This document shows positions 47,186 through 60,000 of a stretch of 64,000 bases of DNA, piece after piece. The position numbers and the translations under genes are program-made. Under the pieces are notes generated by a model, which worked only from the letters and a program-made list of their open reading frames with translations, was not told where the DNA came from and did not search any database. Origin of the DNA: Symsagittifera roscoffensis (taxonomy: Eukaryota > Xenacoelomorpha > Acoela > Convolutidae); the NCBI RefSeq assembly GCF_963678635.1, contig NC_087067.1, positions 29,004,403 to 29,068,402 of the forward strand. The letters run 5' to 3'. Position 1 is the stretch's first letter. Each line of letters begins with the position of its first letter.

Positions 47186-47360
47186 TACACAGAGGTGAAG
47201 CTGCGTTTTGCAAACACAAGCGAAAAATGCAAAAAAGAGCTCTAAATAGTCAAAACAAAGTGAAATATGGCAACAATTTTAAAAACACCTTGAATAAGGT
47301 TTTGTTGTGATTAGAAGTAACACGTTCTCACATCTGCTCCACGACCACTGATAATTTTAT
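47186..47360 (+). repeat. SINE-like repeat, CACAGAGGTGAAGC family
   Basis: Starts with CACAGAGGTGAAGCTGCGTTTTGCAAACACAAGCGA and ends near CACGTTCTCACATCTGCTCCACG. A related right end lies at about 47480-47515. No protein is encoded. Confidence 0.6.
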
Positions 47361-47566
47361 CAACACTAGCCACCAATAAAGCAGGTACAGTTTCTATCAA
47401 GCCGCCAACGTTATGCAGCGAAAATTCGACCAAAAAAATAATGATTTAAATGTCTGGATATGAATATCCGACCTATGGAGTAGGAAATCTCACGTCCTCG
47501 CATCTGCACCACGTTCGCTTGCAAGTGAACTTGCGGCCCAGCTAGTGCTGAATCTACCTGTTCTAC

Positions 47567-48033
47567 ACACTTCGCATACACAAGCAAAATATTCCCAGCA
47601 ACGCTACTTCAAAAAACTGAATGAGTAAAACTTCGGTTCTACAAAATTTCTTAATTGACGCTTGCCAATTATGAGTCTAAAAAAATGCTAAGTGACGCCA
47701 GCCAACTATGGCACATTAGACGCGGACGCATTTTAACTAGTATACCAAAAAATTCATTAAAAACATCCGACCATACCCAAGTTCTAACCCTTTTTTTTGC
47801 TGCTGGTCTCCTTCCCTACCTCTGCGCTACAAATCCTTGATACCTTGAAGTTAAAATCCTATATCTATTATAGTAGTCTGTGTTAATATCCATAGCATTG
47901 GCTGTACTTTATAGCTGGATCAAAATGAACACTTTCGAAATAAACACATTTAGTCCCAACTATTGGATCGCAACAATATTTGCGACTTAGGTTGAAAAAA
48001 AAAGAAAGTTCAAGCTATAACACAACCTATGCT
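47567..48033 (+). repeat. ~0.45-kb dispersed repeat T, copy A
   Basis: Direct diverged copy of 61303-61815. Shared blocks: TTCGCATACACAAGCAAAA, GACGCTTGCCAA.TATGAGTCTA, GCGGACGCATTTTAACTAGTATAC, CATCCGACC.T.CCCA.GTTCTAACCCT, TGCTGGTCTCCTT, and TAGTCTGTGTTAATATCC.TAGCATTGGCTGTACTT. It ends at GCTATAACACAACCTATGCT. A 61-codon frame here (47655-47840) is accidental. Confidence 0.85.
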
Positions 48034-49254
48034 AGTGTAAATATATATAATCATATAATATATTGATACGAAAATGTGTAATTTTCAAAGTTTAAAAAAA
48101 TGGACTTAACACTAAACACTAGTGTTTCTCTGCTCAAGTAGGAGATTAACTGCTGATTTAAAAAAGAACACAACTTCTCGCGCTCTCTATTGAAATCTTT
48201 ATCTCAGATTTGGCCGGGTAGTTTTTGACAAAAAGTAAAAAGGATTCCAAAAAATCGTTCTTACACCCATAAAAAAAACCTCTCCTTCTTAAAAAAACTT
48301 CTCCTACACCATAAACTTTTCACTATGAATGCATGCGAATAGCCTCTGTTTTCTGTGTCCTGGTTTCTAGATTGAAGATTTCCGCACTCTGATTTTTTAG
48401 AGTCCTTAATATCGGATTTCGGTAGTAGTTTTTGAGAGTAGTGACGAAGTTTCTAGAAAATAAATATATTGTAAAATTTAAAAAAAGAATTTTTCCGAAG
48501 TCCATAGCAGCTTTTTTAAATAAAAAAAAACGGTAAAACAGATTACGCAGGGAAAATCTAAGCCACATTTTAGTTTATTTGAACTATCAACATCAGAATC
48601 AACAGTGTAGTTATTAAAAAAACGTTTTACATAGGCGCTTGCACAGATAATATTCGCATAACTGATTTTCTTTTTCGGTTGAACCCTTAATCTCCGATTT
48701 GCCGGAGTAGTTATTGAAAAAAGTTACGTTTCAGAAATTAACCAAAATGTCAAAAATGGACTTCTTTGAGGCCATAACTTTTTTTCTACTGAATTTAGGT
48801 AATAGCCGCTTGAGAAAGGGATATCCCATAATTTTTTTATTTTGATTGAAACCTTCTGATTTGTGAATTTACTATACTTTGTGCAAAAAAACTCAAAACA
48901 AGTGGGGCAAAAATCCCCGTACTGAAGTCCGTTAGGTAAAATGAAAAGAGACTAGCGAAATATGCAAGCACATAGAAGAGCACCCGGTTTTTCTATTGAT
49001 ACCATTCTTTTGAACATTTGTTCAGTAGTTTCTGAGAAAAATTGAAATTTCTGACGAAAGTGCAAAAAAAATTTCCAAAGCGTTGAAAACGGAAAACAGC
49101 AAATCCCATACATTTTCATATTTTTATGTTTCAAACAGGACCTAACACTAGCCAATAACCACGTAGCAACTTATGTCTTTAAACCGTTTATGCTTAAATA
49201 AGATAACATTGAAATATACCAAAAGTGCCACCAAATGAGCACCTTTAATTCGGA
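48034..49254. other. Intergenic, internally repetitive, no gene recognised
   Basis: Two diverged sub-repeats pair (CTCAGATTTGGCCGGGTAGTTTTTGA near 48203 with CTCCGATTTGCCGGAGTAGTTATTGA near 48692). Short frames show no family similarity. Confidence 0.4.
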
Positions 49255-50060
49255 CTAAGGTTAGAAGACAAATCTTTTTAATACTACACTACGCTTCGCT
49301 TGCGTAAACACAAGCCATATATGAAGTAGCTATCTATGCTATGAAATTGCCAAAGCTATGCAGCAAAAGTGGCACCAGATATAAAGACAAATATTTTGCG
49401 TGTAATAAATTGTAAAACATGAAACCAAATCAGGGTTGGCAAAATGTAAGTTAAAAACAAAAATAACAAACTAACTGTTATTTATCGAAAAAAAAACATG
49501 TTATTTTTGTTAAATTGTTAATTAAATTAACATATCAACAAGAGTTGAGTTTGTTGAACAGAAACGCCAACTTTCCGGCTTTCTCAACGCCGAGTTGAGC
49601 ACGAAGCTTCCCATACGTCAGGTGAGATTTTTCGCTCTGTAGTTTGTCAAATGAAACTGCAATTGGTTTGAAATTTTTTTTCATCCGTTCGAGACTCGCT
49701 ACAATCGTTTCGCAACAAGCATGGCGTTGTGTTTTTCTAAGAATTACTCATATTTCTAAGAAATAGCTAACATCACTGTTAGAAATTGTAAATAACACTG
49801 TAAGTTAAATTCAATGTTAAATAACAATGTTAAATAACATGCCAACCCTGAACCAAATTATAATTAAAATATGCATTTCAAAAAAATGCCAGATAAATTG
49901 AGTAGGAAAACAAATAGCTTTTCTGTTTAATCCGATGAAGCAAAAATGCATCAACTGTGTTAACTTATTACTTATCGAATGTCAAAACACATGCTACCAA
50001 ATACCGCAAAGGTGCCCCAAAAGTGGCACCAATGTTTGACTTCGGTTGGGAAAAAAAGAT
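49255..50060 (+). repeat. Dispersed repeat U, interrupted by a hAT-type MITE
   Basis: Diverged relative of about 54740-55085: both have ATGCAGCAAAA.T.GCA, GTGTAATAAATTG.AAA/CATGTAATAAATTGGAAA, ATGCATCAAC.GTGTTAACTT and TTTG.CTT.GGTTGG.AAAAAAG. The body is split at 49431-49850 by a 420-bp insertion that the relative lacks. Confidence 0.7.
49431..49850. mobile_element. hAT-type MITE (420 bp) with TIRs and 8-bp TSD
   Basis: Ends are perfect 11-bp inverted repeats, CAGGGTTGGCA (49431-49441) and TGCCAACCCTG (49840-49850). Both sides are flanked by the same 8 bp, AACCAAAT (49423-49430 and 49851-49858). An 8-bp target-site duplication and a CAGGG-type terminus are hallmarks of the hAT superfamily. 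There is no transposase frame, so it was mobilised in trans. It sits inside dispersed repeat U, which gives the order of events. Confidence 0.9.
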
Positions 50061-50782
50061 TAGTCGTACTATAACATTACGCTCTCGAAAGCTCGCGGGT
50101 GTAAATAAGAATCTGAAGAAAAAATACAAAAAAAAGGAAGTGAGATGCATTGTGTTATCTAGCTTGCACTTTTTTCGATCTTAACTCATCTTTCAGAAAA
50201 CTATAAAGAGAAAGATATCGGTATGAATTCAGTCAGCAACTTTAGAACAACAAGAACAGTAGCAAGTTCATTCATTTAACACCAACCCTTGAACCTTTTT
50301 CAGGTTTAACCACACTTTAACAACTAGAAAGATTTGATAATTTAACGACAGCTACAAAATTATTGAATGCAAAGAACAAGTTTAAATAGTTGCATATGCA
50401 AAGTTAACAAGACATGCTTATGAGAAGAGATCTAAATAGTAATCTGTAATGAGTCCGTGGGATCAGAAGTCATGTGCAGAAAGTTCTCGTCCATTTCCTT
50501 CCGCACTTCTTGAAAAGAACTCGTTGACATCGACGTCAAGATCAGGACTAAAACAAACGTACACGTACACTTATTCTGCAACCTATCTTACATTAAGGGC
50601 TGAAACAAATTATTTATATTTAGTTGTCTCAACATAATATCAAAACTCCCCAAGAACTAACTGCAACAACGTCTCAGTCCTCCTAAGAGGATTTCAGTTT
50701 TCGGACGTTATGATTAATTTGTTTCCGACTTTTTGTTTGACTAATACATTTTAACGGAAGAACTAAAAACTTGAGAAAAAAC
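50061..50782. other. 3' flank of polybromo, probable 3' UTR
   Basis: No frame of note. The minus-strand 3' UTR of the gene ending at 50783 should extend into this stretch. I found no canonical AATAAA on that strand in the first few hundred bases, so the cleavage site is unknown. Confidence 0.4.
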
Positions 50783-51002
50783 TCACAGTCTGTTGTAATT
50801 AGCAATGGAAACACTGTCCATCAACATGTAGTCTCTCAGCGCCCACAGAGCCTTGGTTACATTGGGCATCTTAGTGCCACTTCTGAACATGTTCGAGGCG
50901 GTGGCTGCGGCTGCGTGCTTCGGGATACTCGGTCTCTCCTCCGCGGGAGCCAGTGTCTTCTTCAGATCAGTCACGTGCTTGTTGGGAAGATTCTTTATGT
51001 AG
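50783..51002 (-). CDS. PBRM1: Polybromo last coding exon
   Basis: 220 bases with TGA stop at 50783-50785. DYIKNLPNKHVTDLKKTL, then TKALWALRDYMLMDSVSIAN, matching the C-terminal ADALWRLRDLMLRDTLNIRQ block that ends animal PBRM1. This fixes the 3' end of the gene. Confidence 0.94.
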
Positions 51003-54000
51003 CTAAAAGAGCAGAAATGAAGTTGTTCTTATTACCATGATCTAAAATTACCAGACAACCACAAGAAAAACATAAAGAGCGTGTACTAAAAGTATATCTA
51101 AATTCTCATAGATGCATTTTCTATAAGCCCCGAAAATGCTAGCTAAACTCCAACAAGACATTAGAAAAACATAGCCAACAGAAAGTTGGAAAGGAGTCAA
51201 TGAACGCAATTAAACAGAAAAAAAAACAGAACTTTCGAATTTCAAAAAAAAAAAAAACACAGATGATCTTGAAACTCTTCGAATTTCTAGAACAATTTGT
51301 GATGGGCACTGTTCCATAAAACTGACCCAATTTGAGAAAACTGGATTAATCGGTATATTTTTTTAATTTCGCTGGGAAATCTGAAAATTAAATTCCACCT
51401 TCGAAATTCCTCCCGCTGCACTGCCACCAGCTGCGCTGCCTCCCTCAGATGCCCCCTTGAAAAACCCAAAATTAAAAACTGACTAGAAACATGCGCAAGC
51501 TCGTCCACATTTTGGTCTGTGGTGTTTAGAAAAACATAGCCAACTGACAGTTGGAAAAGACTAATGAACGCAAGGAAACTGAAAAAACTGTCTTGTTTTG
51601 TAGAAAAACCTTCAATTTTTGAATTTTGAAAAAAATAGATGGCTTTAAAGCTCTTTGAGTTTATAGAACAGCTGAAAATTTGAGCTTGTAGAAAAGTTTT
51701 TTGATTGACACTTTTTTGATAAAGTTAAACCAATTTCAGAAAACCAGATCAATAGGTAAAACCATTTATTTCGCTGGGAAATCTGATAGTTAATTTCCAT
51801 TTTCGAAATTAGAAGCCCATCACGTTCTTGGTGACTTTTACACTTTTGCTGTTCGATAGTGGAGTTTGCCTTCTTTTTAACAAAAGAAGTGAACTGAACT
51901 AGAAAGAAAACAAAAGTTCAAACCGCGAATAATCAAAATAAAGACTGAACAAATTTAAAAAAAGCCAAAAAAATCATCAAGACACATGTTAATCTTTAAA
52001 AGTTTCGAATTTCCGAGAAAAAATTATACTGCCTTAAAACCTTTTGAATTTCAAACAAAATTTATGATTGACACTTTTTTGAAACAGAGGTGAGCTGCGC
52101 TTTGCAAGCACAAGCGAGGAAAAAGAGCTCTAAACAGGCAAAAAAGTGTAATAAGTTACAGATACGTTACAGACGGTTAATTACATGTATCTTCCAATAT
52201 TTTGCCTTAAGCCTGTCCAGTTCTCAATATACATTGTGGGAGCTATGAGTGGATGATTACAATACTAATTATCCAGTTACGATATACTTACTCAAGGTAC
52301 ACTTTCGAGTGAGTCAGAGGCGTTCGCTTAAGAGGAGGCATCGAAAACATAGGCTTCCCATCAGCCGTGAACACATTTGGAGGCGGCGGTGGGTTGAGGG
52401 GTCCAGTCGACATGTGATTGTACACTGAAAACAAAATAACTACGTAATATCGGCTACTAGTTCACAGACATCATTGTTCCGTAAAATGATATTTGAGCAG
52501 ATAAGCTTTAATAAAACACAGGATTTTTCTTCTCCTGGTATCATTCAGTCAGACGGGTACATGGTACATGCTTAGGACTCAGTGCAGCTATATTTTAAAA
52601 ACCCAATCAGAAAATAATCGAATCAATTAAATTATTGGTTATCAACTGCTTTTTCCACTCACTTTATGACTACTTTACTCATATAATGAACAAATTTCTG
52701 AAACATCGAAATGACACAGCCAACAAAAACAACGTTGCCTACCATTTGCTTCGAATGATCCCGGTCTGTATGGATTTGGAACCACTTGTGGCGTCGGAGG
52801 CATCAGATGGTCCGGAACATGTGCTGGTTGAACAGGAGGCACTTGTGGACCCTGTTGCCCATGTCCATTTGCATCTCCATGGACTCCTGAACTTCTTTGT
52901 TGCATATGCTGCCCTTGATTGGGAACTCCATTCGAGAACTGTCCCTGCATGTTTGGAGGCACACTTTGCACAACTCCATTAGGCGTGCTACCATTTTGCA
53001 CTGACTTGCTAAAATTCGGGCGGACTGGAGTTGTTTGTTGACCTTGAGGAACAGCCACTATTTGGCCTTGAACTCTGGCGGGAGTTGCAGGATGCTGTTG
53101 GATGGCATTATTCATAGCAGCATCGACATGCGCAGCAGAAGACTGCGAGGGTTGACTCTGCAGCGCTCCTCTCTGACCCGGAGAGAAAGGACCCTCATAC
53201 AAGACTGCGTTGACACTTTGACTGTAAGTTGAAATCTGTTGGGATGCTCCTGGAGGCATATTTCCTAAACCACACAGTCGATCCAGTTTTCATTGTTGAA
53301 TAAAGATAGTTAAATTGCTGAAGAAAATCTAAGAAAAAAAAATTATTTTCAGGCAAAACCTTCCAGGTTTAAAGACAAAAAGCCTCAAACTTGTTAAAGA
53401 TAAAAAGCCTCAGGCCAAGTTGCTTAACCCCATTGTCATTTTAAAAAAATCCGACTCACGCGGCTGCTTTTGGTTTCTCAAAACTCCAACTAGCTACCTG
53501 GATTGGATGCGGACTGTTGTACAGTCTCCTGCTGCGCATATGGGTTTTGCACATGAACTACATTCCACGTATGGTTGACGTCGCAAGCCAGGTTTCTGAA
53601 GGGCTGTGGGGTCGGAATTATTCCCCCTACCACCTCGCTCTGACTCCATGTGGGTACAGCAACCGATGGGTTATCTGCAGAAGCGTTGGAGCCTGGAGCA
53701 GCTGGTACTGGGTTGTTTTGCTGGAAGTGGTGCAACATGCCTTTGCTGACGAAGTGGCGGGAGATTTGAGGCGGGTAGATGTAGCGGGCTGCGTACTTGA
53801 AGTGGCACTCGCGAAGGTGACGACCAAGTCGGTTCGCATTGGGAAATACTCTGCAATATATATCGAAACATAACCAACAGTCACGTTGGAAAAAAGTTGA
53901 TCAACTCTCAAATAGAGTTAGTTTAGAGGTAAATGAACATCCCACGATACAGTTAGTTCAGGTTTCAAAAGATAAACTGAATAGAAGGCAGCTTCGCCTC

Positions 54001-57000
54001 TGTGTTTACACCGGCTCTTGCAGGTACGCATAAATCTTTTGATCAAGCGTCAAGGGACAGTATAAAATTAATCTTTTTTTCAGATAAACGTTATACCATC
54101 CATTGACACTTGATCAACAGATTTATGCGTACTTACAAGAGCAGGTATAAACACAGAGGCGAAGCTGCGCTTCGCAAACACTTGCGAGAACACGACCAAA
54201 AAGCAGATCTATCAAGTGAAATAAAAAAAGTAGAAATAGGCCTCGAGTTAGCAAAAACTCCACAACGTTTCGGATTCGGATCTGCGACCTAGGTCACGGA
54301 TGCTTAAAATCACCAAAAACTAGGGCGACCTCCCATAGATTCCAATATTCATAGCTCCCAAAATAAAAAATCTGTCGCATAAGTTCCAAAACCTTATTTC
54401 GTGAATTCTGATTGGTTGAAACTTGAGCCAACGAATTTATGGATTGATTGTTTAAGAAGCATAAACTCAAGCAGCAAAATAGTGACCACCTCAGCCCCGC
54501 CAACGTCTTGCAAGCTTGCCAACAGAGGGTAGGACTCTATACGAAATTTAGAGCCGGTTATCACCGCGAAGCGGCAACGCGCGCGTAGGGCGCCCACCGG
54601 CGACCTTAAACCGAGACTCTTAACCAATTTAGACTTTTAACCAATTGAAAAGATTTGGGACTTATGCGACAGCTTTTTTTGGGACCTATAGAACTGATTT
54701 CTCATATTGGGACCTATGCATACGCACCAAAACTTGACATCAATAAAGCAGCTACATATGCTAATGAAATGCCAATTCGATGCAGCAAAAATAGCATCAA
54801 ATACAAAAAAAGACAATTTTGCATGTAATAAATTGGAAATCATAAAGCCAAATTATATATACATTGCGAGATAGATTGAGATGGAAAGTTTCTGAAATCG
54901 AGCTTTTTATCATTGTACTGCTGTTTGAAACAAATAACTTTTTTCGGTTCATTTGATGAAATAAACATGCATCAACGGTGTTAACTTTTTACTAACCAAA
55001 TGTCATATATGACATTACACTACTACCAAAAAAAAGCCACCAAAAGTAGCATTTTTATTTGCGACTTTGGTTGGAAAAAAGAAAGTTCATACCAAAAAAA
55101 AAAACACTTTGCTTCGCAAGTGTAATAAAGACCATGAATAAAAAAATAGCAGTCGAGATCTTTGATCCAAATTGAAACTTACTTGGAATTTTTTCTGCCC
55201 TTGTAGCAGGGACCCCACAGGCATTTGTAGAATCCATTCTCTAAACAGAACACATCATTTCTAAAAAAAATATGCAGATAAAACCTCAATTGCAAGTGTT
55301 TCACTTGATTCACTTTTTTGTCATGAAGTAGAACACAAGGAGTTCGTTCCACCAATACTAACCATTAGTAGCTCCATTAATATGCGTAGTTTCATCCTTG
55401 ATCAGATGCGTGAACATGTCAGCCTCATCTTCGAACATGAAGTCACACCCCTCCCAACAACACTCGTACACCACAACCGGAGTCGAGTTCTCATACCCAA
55501 CACAGGGCTCGGCCGCTCTGGGCGTCTGAGTGCTGGCTTTCTCTTCGGCTTTCTTGTGCCAGAGATCTTTTTCTTCAGCTGATAGATCGTTCCACTGCAA
55601 CGCAAGACATTGAGATCAATATAGTAGAAAAACAATCAGCTTATGGTTGTTTTTCACACAAGTTGGCGCCGCCTTGTTAAATTCAACGGAGATGCAACAA
55701 TTGGGTGTTGCAAGTTATAGAATCAATTTTAAATTACAAAAAATATAACAGACAACAAACAGCTGAAAACGAGTCATAAAACGCGAGTCAATAGAAGTCG
55801 ATTATGTTTTTTGACGGTTACACTTTTGCTGTTCGTGAAGTGGAGTTTGCCTTCCGCGAAGTCAAACTAACAAAAATCAAATTTCAGCGTGAACAGATTT
55901 TTCCGAGCAAAAAAATCGTATCGATCTATATAAAAGTTTTTACTACGTTCAACGACTCTTAATAAAGTAAGTTATCAAAAGATGGTATTGAATCTTTAAA
56001 CACAACCAAACGTAGAAATCTCACTATGCGAAAGAGCTGAAGCTTCTTGGTCTCCTATAGAACAACAACAAAAATTAATTCAAGTCAGTGGCCGATTTGG
56101 GGAGCATAATGTTCAAAACGAAGAAGTTGGGGCGTCAAAGACTGTTTGAAGGGGTGACATGGTTTTCCCCCAAGAAAATTTGACTGCGGCGCCAGTGAAT
56201 TGTCGGCCTGCTTCAAACAATTAGAAAAAATTTGATAATCGGGTTGAAAAACTCTCGAACGAAAATCTTTTGCACACCCAGATTCGATTGAAAGGCCACA
56301 TTAATCAAACTATTAATAATTTTTGAGTATTGAACTCATGTGCGTCTCTGTGAAACTAGGAAATGAAGTAATTTCTTGTTTAATCTACTCATTATAAAAC
56401 ATGAAATCAGTAATATAAAGTATGAGCAGCTCAGAGAAGACAACTGACGACGTAACCATAAGGGTTGCAGGGCGCTGTCCAAAATTGAGGACGCAACACG
56501 TGGGAAAAAACAAATAGAAAATCAAACGAAGGTGAAAAACATACTAACTCTGCTTCCAACTTCTCGACTCAGTTCTCCAAACTCCAGATTTGGTTTCATC
56601 TCCTTCAACTTGGGCCTCATGATGCTAGCAAAGGCTATGTAGCCACTGGCCTTCCTATCTTTAGGCATCAGTATGGTCTAAATAAAACAAAACCAACACA
56701 AGTAATCTTGAGTCGTTTTTTTTTCAGCCGGCATAATTACAGAAGCGCAGCGGAGCTTCGCTTCACTTGCGATACAGTCGAAAAAATAGAAAAATTTCTA
56801 AAAAAATAGTCTTCCGAAAAAACTAGAAAATCGGCAGAAAAATTACCAAGTGGTAAAAAAGGCTGAAAGTTCCTGAGCAGAAACCGTTTGAGCCAGAAAA
56901 ACTCAAAAAGACAAAACTTAAAAAATGACTGAATCACACTTCACTCCCCCTCAAAACACCCACACACTCACACAAACAATTTTTTGGTCATCGAACATAT

Positions 57001-60000
57001 CAAGCCGAAAAAATGAAACTTGAAAAAGTCGAATTGGTAAAATTACAGCCAACATAAAAATTTTAGAGAAGACGGATATCTAAAATGCTAGCATGGTAAA
57101 ATTTGTCTGTTGCTTCAACTCAACAGACATATTATGAGATTGGTGAGTCATGTGTAGGAAAATATTTACGGGAAAATGGTCTAGTAGCCGGTTGCAATAC
57201 TCTTGCCATCGCAAGTGTCATAAATTTAAAACTGAATCAACTGCAACAACGTACTTTCTCTTTCAACATTACCCTCCTGGTGTATTTTCGCTAAACAGAC
57301 TAAATTAGCTGTAAAATACTTACAATTTTGCAGTACTTTTTCAGAGGTCACGTGATTCCAAAACTGTCAGGACAAGCGTACTTCACTTTATATAAATTAA
57401 GTTGGCCATTAAGTCTTACGAAGCTTCTCGATTTATATAAATAAAGTAAGTAATTAAGTTTTACGAAGCTCCTCGAACGTCACAATTCACCAACTTCATT
57501 TAGGAGAACATTTCGATATACTTGCAATTCCTACCTTTGTCCCCTTTCGCCCACTGCCTCCGTTGTTTGCACCATTTGCTCCACCCACCACGCCTACACT
57601 ACCAGTGGTAGTCAAATCATCTTCTCCCCCAGTCGATGCTTCATTTGGGAACTGATTGGCAACACCTAAACAATTGGTCAAATTGGTACTCTTTATGAAA
57701 CTGAATCGAATTCTCACAAGAAATGAATGGCAATCTTTGAAATCACAAATACAAAACTCGCGTTTTTAAACACTTTGTAATGGAAACATGTTCACATACA
57801 TTTTCAAAGTCAAATGAAAAGGTATTTAAAATAGAAGTTAGAAGGTTCATTAAAGTCAATAAAATTGTTGAAGTGACTCACTATCAAAATGATAACTCCA
57901 TCATAATCAAAAGTTGCTAAAGAAGTCACTCAGACGTTCGCTTCAAAAAACGCAAAAAAAGGAATTATCGGACAGCAATTAACTTTATCTTTTATAGGCA
58001 TTCTCACCCATAGTATCCATCGCACTTGGGTCTATGACTATGTCGTCCATTTCTATGTCTCCTGTGAAGAGGAAGGGAGAGGCCTCTTTGCCCACCGTGA
58101 TGGGCTTCTTGAAGTTGTATACCTCGTCCAGGTGCAGTTTCTTCGACACTATAGGCATCTGCAACAAAATCAAATCGTCACAATTTTTATGCTTATCAAC
58201 TTCAGAGTTTTCTTAATCGAGTGCATCGTTCGAGCAGTCGCGCAGCTGATGAACACTTTTTCCAGATTTATAAGGGCTCGTTTTTAATGACATTTCATCT
58301 TTTGGTCAAAACTTTTAGAGCAAAATCTTTAGTTATTGGATCCGAAAATGAAAAGCTCATAATATTATCAAACGAATATGATATTTTAATCCCAGTAGCA
58401 ACGAAAACTTAATAATTGTAGCCATGGTTATATTTTTAAGACAAAAATGTCTCCATGAGAAACAGTAGGATTATTTTAACAACAACCCCCCCCCCCTTAA
58501 TAATAAGCTCTGAAAAATTCGATAATTGTCGACTTACTCGCAGCCCTTTTTTCAGTTTAGTGATGATCTTCTCATCTGGAAAGTATTTGTTGTCACACAC
58601 AAACACGTCGTTTTCCGCATATTCAGTCGGTCGACCTAAAATGGTCGAAAATATTTTTCAAATAGAAGCGAAGTTGTACTTTCCACACAGATAAATTGAT
58701 CATTCGAATGCGGAGTGGTTCTCATCCAGAAGTTCGATGCAATGATTGTGAACCACAAGACTGTTTCTAATTCAAAATCAGGTAGCTAAAATCACTCTTA
58801 TGGTACCGAGAGTGGTGTTATATTAATGCTATTTAAGTATCGCTTAGGATGATAAGAGTCGCGCCCAGCCTAATTGTACAGCTGTTTGAACCTATTTACG
58901 CTAAAGCACCTTCTCTGAGATCATTTGTAAAAAAAAATACCCAGAAAAAAGGTTATTTTTGAGAAAAAATTATATCAACTTTTTTGAAAATTTTGCATCG
59001 TCGGAACATTGTAAGCTACTTGCACATGAACTAGCTATCCTTGTTTATAGTTTATACTTACAAACGGTATACTCTCTCAGAATCATGACGGTGAAAGTTC
59101 CCAGCGACTGGTCCAATCTAGTAGGCTGGCTGAACTCGGCTAACGCAGTCTCGTTATGGGGACTAGTCTCTGCGACTATGAGTTCGTTCTTGTAGAACAT
59201 CCTGGTGGGTTCGTGTTCCACTTGACAGGGCATCAGATACCACGACCCCGAGAACCACACTACACCACTGAAACAACACAGTTTTAACTATTCCCCAAAA
59301 GTAAGCACAGAGGCAAAGCTCTACTTAGCAAACAAAAGCGAGAAAACAGCAAAAAGAAGTTCTAAAAAGGTTTTTAAATGAAATAAGGAAACAGAAGGCT
59401 AATAAGCCTTGAAAAAACAAACTTTTGCTATGTGCCGGCATCAAACTGCTGACTTGTATGTTAAAAGACTTGTTCATTAGATATTAACTCACTCTCTGTC
59501 TTTCCACAGCTTTTCAATTCTTCGCATCGACTTTGTTGGCTTAATAGTCTCAACTTCATCCTTCCCCTCATCGTCTTTATTCATCAGCTTCGATTTCACA
59601 TATTCATCCACCTCCTGGTCAATGTCCCCACTTGACCCTTGACCTCCAGTTGAACTCTCCTGCCCTTTCACTTCATTATCAGTCGCCATTTCCTCATAGT
59701 CACAGCTTTCAGACTTGATTTCAGGCTTAAAATTTTTGCCTTGATCGGGTAAAGATTCTAGGGGCAAAACAATACCGTCTCCAAGTCTGTATACTTTGTT
59801 GTTTACAACGCATTGTTCGTAGAAAGTCAATTTTTCACCATCGGGTTGGTCAGACGGTGCTTGATTGGATACGAGAGCCTGAAAAATCTATTTTAGATTG
59901 AATATACTCAAAATACTAATTTATTAAATTGACAAACTGAAATCTATAGCAATAATTTACCAGTCAGATCAATTCAAAAAGCGTTTTTTATATACTTCAA

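Noticed and set aside
47655-47840. 61-codon plus-strand frame
   Set aside because: Falls inside dispersed repeat T, and the other copy of T does not keep the frame.
52635-52982. 115-codon plus-strand frame
   Set aside because: Antisense of the Gln/Pro-rich polybromo exon; low-complexity codons keep both strands open.
53517-53873. 118-codon plus-strand frame, and a 94-codon minus frame at 53627-53911
   Set aside because: Shadows of the polybromo zinc-finger exon; the frame used there joins its neighbours in phase.
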